DNA of 19,059 nt from an uncultured Flavobacteriaceae bacterium. GTDB lineage: Bacteria > Bacteroidota > Bacteroidia > Flavobacteriales > Flavobacteriaceae. The notes below the pieces were generated by a model, which was not told where the DNA came from, did not search any database, and was given only the letters and a program-made list of their open reading frames with translations. The translations under genes were made by a program, and so were the position numbers. Below are positions 15,559-19,059 of the stretch, one piece after another (the stretch's first letter is position 1; each line of letters opens with the position of its first letter). Where the stretch lies: contig CALGUD010000135.1 in the NCBI GenBank assembly GCA_937901915.1, positions 1 through 19,059 of the forward strand, written 5' to 3'.

Positions 15559-17125
15559 CCTTACCGAAAAAAATAAACAACAACTTAAAAACAAAGGCAT
15601 TGCCGTAGAGAAAGTTCAAAATCAAGTTGAAATTTTTAAAGAAGGGATCCCTTTTGTAAACCTTGTTAATTCTGCAACCATTGGTAATGGTATTATGAAG
15701 GTTTCCGATGAAGAAAAGGAAGATTTAATAGGGTATTTCAAGAAGAAAAGAAATGAGTTGAATATGCTCAAATTTGTTCCTGCTTCAGGTGCCGCTACAC
15801 GAATGTTTAAATCTCTTTTTACTTTTCTTGAGAGATTTAATCCTGAAGAAGATACTTTTACCTCGTATGTGAACAGGGAGAAAGATTCAAACATAAAAAC
15901 CTTCTTCATAGGATTGGAAAAATTACCTTTTTATGATGAATTAAAAGAACATTTGCTAAAAAAACATACCGATTTTGATGACCTTCCTGATGACAGGCAG
16001 CGAGTGATTTTAGTCGAAGAAATGTTGCTGGAGGATGGATTTAACTATGGGAATTACCCTAAAGGACTCTTGCCCTTTCACAAATATAAAACACATGCTG
16101 CAACTGCTTTTGAAGAACACTTGTACGAAGCTGCTATTTATGCAGCTGCTAACGGAAAAGCAAAACTTCATTTTACAATTTCAGAAGAACATCTCGATAA
16201 ATTTAATAGTGAATTTACGAAAATCAAAGAATATGTACAAGAAAAGACCGGAGTTGAGTTTGATGTGTCTTTTTCATTTCAAAAGGAATCTACGGATACT
16301 TTAGCGGTCAATATGGATAATGAACCGTTTATCTCTGATAATGGAGAAATCCTTTTCAGGCCTGGCGGACACGGAGCCTTGATTGAAAACCTAAACGATC
16401 AGGACGCAGATATCATTTTTATAAAGAATATTGACAATGTTGTAGTTTACAGAAATAAAATTGAAATAGCTTCCTATAAAAAAGTTTTAGCAGGGATATT
16501 ACTTATCTTAAAAGAAAAAGCATTTAAGTACAGGACTTTATTAAATACAGACTCTTTAAAAGATGCAGAAATAGCCGAAATTAAAAATTTCCTGGAAAAC
16601 GAGATGAATGTTTTTGTAACGCCTGATTTTAAAAAATACAGGGAAAAATTCCAGGTTGAGTATCTCATTGAAAAGTTAGACCGTCCTATCAGAGTTTGTG
16701 GAATGGTAAAAAATGAAGGAGAACCGGGAGGCGGACCATTTTGGGTAAAAGATGAAAATGGTAATATTTCACTTCAGATTATTGAATCTGCGCAAATTGA
16801 TAAATTAAATGTAAAACAACGGGAAATCTTTAAATCTTCTACCCATTTTAATCCCGTTGATATCGTATGCACTACAAAAAATTATAAAGGGGAGAAATTT
16901 GACCTGTTAAAATTTGTAGACCAAAAACAAGCTTTTATTACCGAAAAAACTAAAGAAGGAAGGCCATTAAAAGCATTAGAACTTCCCGGCCTATGGAATG
17001 GATCTATGGCAAACTGGAATACTGTTTTTGTGGAAGTACCCCTTGTTACTTTTAATCCTGTAAAAACTATCAACGATCTTTTAAAACCATCTCATCAGGT
17101 GAAATTACTACCTGATAATGAGTAA
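15551..17125 (+). CDS. DUF4301 protein, nucleotidyltransferase-like motifs
   Basis: 524 residues matching the DUF4301 family of Bacteroidetes, to my knowledge uncharacterised. By eye it has the motif order of the UDP-sugar pyrophosphorylase superfamily (GT-A fold): PASGAATRMF at 77-86 in place of the nucleotide-binding PAAGxGTRM loop, KGLLPFHKY at 171-179, HFTISEEH at 207-214, RPGGHGAL at 270-277 like the PPGHGD motif, and IKNIDNV at 291-297 like the NIDN motif that holds the metal site. The C-terminal third (about 360-500) has a conserved-looking CGMVKNEGEPGGGPFWV stretch of no recognised type. It closes the operon, overlapping the NadR-like kinase by 8 nt. The likely chemistry is nucleotidyl transfer to a phosphorylated small molecule; the substrates are unknown. 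Confidence 0.8.
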   Translation: MINLTEKNKQQLKNKGIAVEKVQNQVEIFKEGIPFVNLVNSATIGNGIMKVSDEEKEDLIGYFKKKRNELNMLKFVPASGAATRMFKSLFTFLERFNPEEDTFTSYVNREKDSNIKTFFIGLEKLPFYDELKEHLLKKHTDFDDLPDDRQRVILVEEMLLEDGFNYGNYPKGLLPFHKYKTHAATAFEEHLYEAAIYAAANGKAKLHFTISEEHLDKFNSEFTKIKEYVQEKTGVEFDVSFSFQKESTDTLAVNMDNEPFISDNGEILFRPGGHGALIENLNDQDADIIFIKNIDNVVVYRNKIEIASYKKVLAGILLILKEKAFKYRTLLNTDSLKDAEIAEIKNFLENEMNVFVTPDFKKYREKFQVEYLIEKLDRPIRVCGMVKNEGEPGGGPFWVKDENGNISLQIIESAQIDKLNVKQREIFKSSTHFNPVDIVCTTKNYKGEKFDLLKFVDQKQAFITEKTKEGRPLKALELPGLWNGSMANWNTVFVEVPLVTFNPVKTINDLLKPSHQVKLLPDNE

Positions 17126-17174
17126 TTTTTATACAGTAATTGGTCTTTTACACGGAATATTATACGTTCATATA

Positions 17175-17201
17175 AATTAATTTTAAAAGCTAAAATTAAT
17201 T
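17175..17201. repeat. Inverted repeat upstream of PepSY-like gene
   Basis: AATTAATTTTA and TAAAATTAATT form a perfect 11-bp inverted repeat around a 5-nt centre (AAAGC). It is too AT-rich and has no T tract suitable for a terminator. It lies about 50 nt before a weak sigma-54-like site and about 110 nt before the gene start, a place where enhancer-binding regulators may sit. Function not shown. Confidence 0.35.
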
Positions 17202-17253
17202 AAGAGTCTGTTTTTCAGAAAGTTAAAATTTTATATATAGCATTTATTCATAC

Positions 17254-17269
17254 TGGCATAATTCTTCTA
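17254..17269 (+). promoter_or_regulatory. Weak sigma-54-like promoter candidate
   Basis: TGGCATAATTCTTCTA resembles the sigma-54 form TGGCACG-N4-TTGCW: 5 of 7 bases match in the -24 block, but the -12 block is TTCTA rather than TTGCW, losing the usually invariant GC. Geometry is good (about 40 nt before the start codon), and a sigma-54 activator is the next gene. The poor -12 element keeps this tentative. Confidence 0.25.
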
Positions 17270-17310
17270 TGTAGAATAAGTATAATAAACATTAAAAATA
17301 AATATATATT

Positions 17311-17607
17311 ATGAAAAAATTAGTTTTAGCATCAGCATTCGTTTTAGGTTGTTTCACAATGACAGCTTCTGTAGTTTCAAATGTAAATGATAACATTGTA
17401 AATGTTGTTTTGCAGGATGATTTCACTGAAATATCTGCAGAGAGCCTTCCTCAGGCAGTAAAAGATGCAGTTGAAGCAGATTATGCAGGAGCTACCATTG
17501 ACAAAGCTTATGTAAATGAGAACAATGTATATAAAGTGGAAATTAGTTTAGATGGAGCTTCTTCAACGTTATATGCAAGTGAAGAAGGTGAGTGGATTAC
17601 CCAGTAA
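17311..17607 (+). CDS. Small secreted PepSY-like protein
   Basis: 98 residues: a signal peptide (about 1-23, MKKLVLASAFVLGCFTMTAS), then a compact alpha/beta domain with the pattern of PepSY-like (PF11396-type) periplasmic proteins. That pattern is a helix with LPQAVKDAVEADYAGATI, a strand AYVNENNVYKVEISLDG, and a closing strand TLYASEEGEWI. Such proteins are common in Bacteroidetes and have no firm function; some lie beside two-component systems. It has its own strong terminator, so it is a single-gene unit, and it is followed by a sigma-54 response regulator gene 141 nt downstream. Confidence 0.8.
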   Translation: MKKLVLASAFVLGCFTMTASVVSNVNDNIVNVVLQDDFTEISAESLPQAVKDAVEADYAGATIDKAYVNENNVYKVEISLDGASSTLYASEEGEWITQ

Positions 17608-17636
17608 GCTTTCTTAATGAAATATTAAATATTTCT

Positions 17637-17670
17637 AAAAGCAACTATAATTTTAATTATAGTTGCTTTT
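17637..17670 (+). terminator. Terminator after PepSY-like gene
   Basis: AAAAGCAACTATAATT pairs with AATTATAGTTGCTTTT: a 16-bp perfect inverted repeat with two bases at the centre, so the inner pairs form the loop. It begins 29 nt after the stop and ends in a T tract. The A tract on the left arm could also allow use in the other direction. Confidence 0.85.
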
Positions 17671-17748
17671 ATTATATATAAACATGTCTTATAAGTTGTA
17701 CTTTTACGTATATAAAAAGTAGGTAAAACAATAACTTATATTTTTTCG

Positions 17749-19035
17749 ATGCCTAAAATACTCATTATAGAAGATGATGTTGCATTATGCAATATTTTAA
17801 AAAGATTTTTAGAGAAAAATAAGTTTGAAGTTGATGTAAGCTATTCCGTTTTTGAAGGAAACAATAAGCTAAAGAAAAGTAGTTTTGATATTGTTTTTAC
17901 AGACCTGAGACTTCCTGATGGTGATGGTATAGAAATATTATCTTATGTGAAGAACAACTATCCTGAAACCCAGGTTGTATTAATGACTAGTTATGCGGAA
18001 GTTCAAACGGCTGTGAAGGCTATGAAAAAAGGAGCCTTTGATTATATTTCCAAGCCTTTTAATCCCGATGAGGTTTTAGGAGTAATTAATAATGCTATTT
18101 TTGAAAAAAACAATGCCAATTCAGAAACTGTAAATTCTTCTAAAAATAAAAAGAACCTGAATAATGAAACAGATTTTGTCCCGGGCATTAGTTCGGCCTC
18201 CAAAAAACTTAACGAATATATAAAACTGGTAGCTCCTACCAGTATGTCGGTTTTAATAGTCGGTGAAAGCGGAACGGGTAAAGAAGTTATAGCACAGTAC
18301 ATTCATAAAAACAGTGATAGAAAGCATTTTAATTTTATAGCTGTAGATTGTGGTTCTATTCCTAAAGAGATTGCCGCAAGTGAGTTTTTCGGACATGTTA
18401 AAGGATCATTTACCGGTGCTATTTCTAACAAAAAAGGCCATTTTGAAGCAGCCGATGGCGGTACACTTTTTTTGGATGAAGTGGGCAATCTTTCCTATGA
18501 AAACCAAATACAATTGTTGCGCGCGTTGCAGGAACGGCGCATAAAACCTGTGGGAAGCAATACTGAAATAGACGTGGATGTGCGCATTCTTTCGGCTACC
18601 AATGAAGATTTGCAGAAAGCCGTTTCCGACGGAAAATTTCGGGAAGATCTGTACCATCGTTTGAACGAATTTTCAATTCACATTCCCTCGCTCCACGAGC
18701 GAAAGGAAGATCTTTTTCTTTTTATAGAATATTTTTTGGCCGAAGCCAATAATTCATTGGGAAAGGATGTTTTGGGACTTTCAAAGGAAGTGGAAGAAGC
18801 ATTCAAAAATTACGCGTGGCCGGGGAATTTACGCGAGCTGAAAAATGTGATAAAGCGTTCTGTTTTGTTGACAAATTCAAGTTTAATTCCTTTGGAAGTG
18901 ATTCCGCGGGAAGTTCTTTTTTCGGGAAATCCAAAAAAGGAAATGGTCGATTTTTCAAAAGAAAGCAATGAAAAGCAGTTGATTTTAAACGCTCTAAAAG
19001 CGAACAAGAAGCTATTGCTCAAAAAGAATTGTTAA
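17749..19035 (+). CDS. NtrC-type sigma-54 response regulator, frame lost before HTH
   Basis: Receiver domain at 1-115 with acidic pocket EDD (8-10), phospho-acceptor Asp52 (TDLRLPDGDG), Thr80 and Lys102. A short linker follows, then a sigma-54 activator AAA+ domain (about 143-370): Walker A GESGTGKE (172-179), the sigma-54 contact loop as GSFTGA (219-224; the usual form is GAFTGA), Walker B TLFLDE (239-244), arginine finger region FREDLYHRL (298-305) and WPGNLREL (357-364). The family's C-terminal Fis-type helix-turn-helix is absent. After NALKA (residue 419) the frame runs through a Lys-rich tail to a stop at 19035. In the -1 frame the sequence from 18999 is open to the window end (SEQEAIAQKELLNKPTKEQL), and one more A in the A4 run at 18996-18999 would join the two. 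The gene is probably longer than called. Its histidine kinase is not in the window. Confidence 0.88.
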   Translation: MPKILIIEDDVALCNILKRFLEKNKFEVDVSYSVFEGNNKLKKSSFDIVFTDLRLPDGDGIEILSYVKNNYPETQVVLMTSYAEVQTAVKAMKKGAFDYISKPFNPDEVLGVINNAIFEKNNANSETVNSSKNKKNLNNETDFVPGISSASKKLNEYIKLVAPTSMSVLIVGESGTGKEVIAQYIHKNSDRKHFNFIAVDCGSIPKEIAASEFFGHVKGSFTGAISNKKGHFEAADGGTLFLDEVGNLSYENQIQLLRALQERRIKPVGSNTEIDVDVRILSATNEDLQKAVSDGKFREDLYHRLNEFSIHIPSLHERKEDLFLFIEYFLAEANNSLGKDVLGLSKEVEEAFKNYAWPGNLRELKNVIKRSVLLTNSSLIPLEVIPREVLFSGNPKKEMVDFSKESNEKQLILNALKANKKLLLKKNC

Positions 19036-19059
19036 ACAAACCGACAAAAGAACAATTGC

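Overview
The window looks like the chromosome of a member of the Bacteroidota, most likely class Flavobacteriia. The evidence is a SusC/SusD pair, TonB-dependent receptors with an N-terminal carboxypeptidase-regulatory-like domain, surface-type lipoproteins, AT-rich spacers, a textbook Bacteroidetes promoter (TTTG, 19 nt, TATATTTG) before rplU, and a long L21 protein of the kind seen in flavobacteria. No tRNA, rRNA, CRISPR array, transposase or phage gene was seen.

Layout. (1) 1-5480: the start of a divergent lipoprotein gene runs off the left edge. A LacI-type operator follows, then a susC-susD pair closed by a strong terminator. No sugar-cleaving enzyme lies next to the pair inside the window. 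(2) 8852-5572, minus strand: a small Cys-motif membrane protein, a TonB-dependent receptor and a lipoprotein, which together look like a nutrient or metal uptake unit. (3) 9249-10962: a small four-helix membrane protein, then the rplU-rpmA ribosomal operon with its promoter, a 5' leader hairpin and a terminator. (4) 10997-11941: a secreted protein of unknown function with a possible caspase-like His/Cys pair, followed by a double-hairpin repeat and a bidirectional terminator. (5) 13255-11943, minus strand: ahcY (S-adenosylhomocysteine hydrolase), broken by what is exactly a 4-nt deletion. (6) 13464-17125: a tightly packed plus-strand run of a phosphopantetheinyl transferase, a thiamine-binding-type protein, a PnuC-type vitamin transporter, a NadR-like kinase and a DUF4301 protein. 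The last four overlap end to end. (7) 17311-19059: a small secreted PepSY-like protein and a sigma-54 response regulator that loses its frame just before its DNA-binding domain.

How the genes may work together. The most interesting part is 14152-17125. A small-molecule binding protein, a PnuC transporter and a nucleoside kinase are translationally coupled to a DUF4301 protein. By eye, DUF4301 carries the motif set of UDP-sugar-pyrophosphorylase-type nucleotidyltransferases. This suggests an import, phosphorylation and nucleotidyl-transfer pathway for nicotinamide riboside, thiamine or a related compound. The two frame breaks (ahcY and the regulator) and the change in GC content and codon use near the right end could be real mutation or recombination. 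Equally, they could be assembly error, and this should be settled before the genes are called dead.
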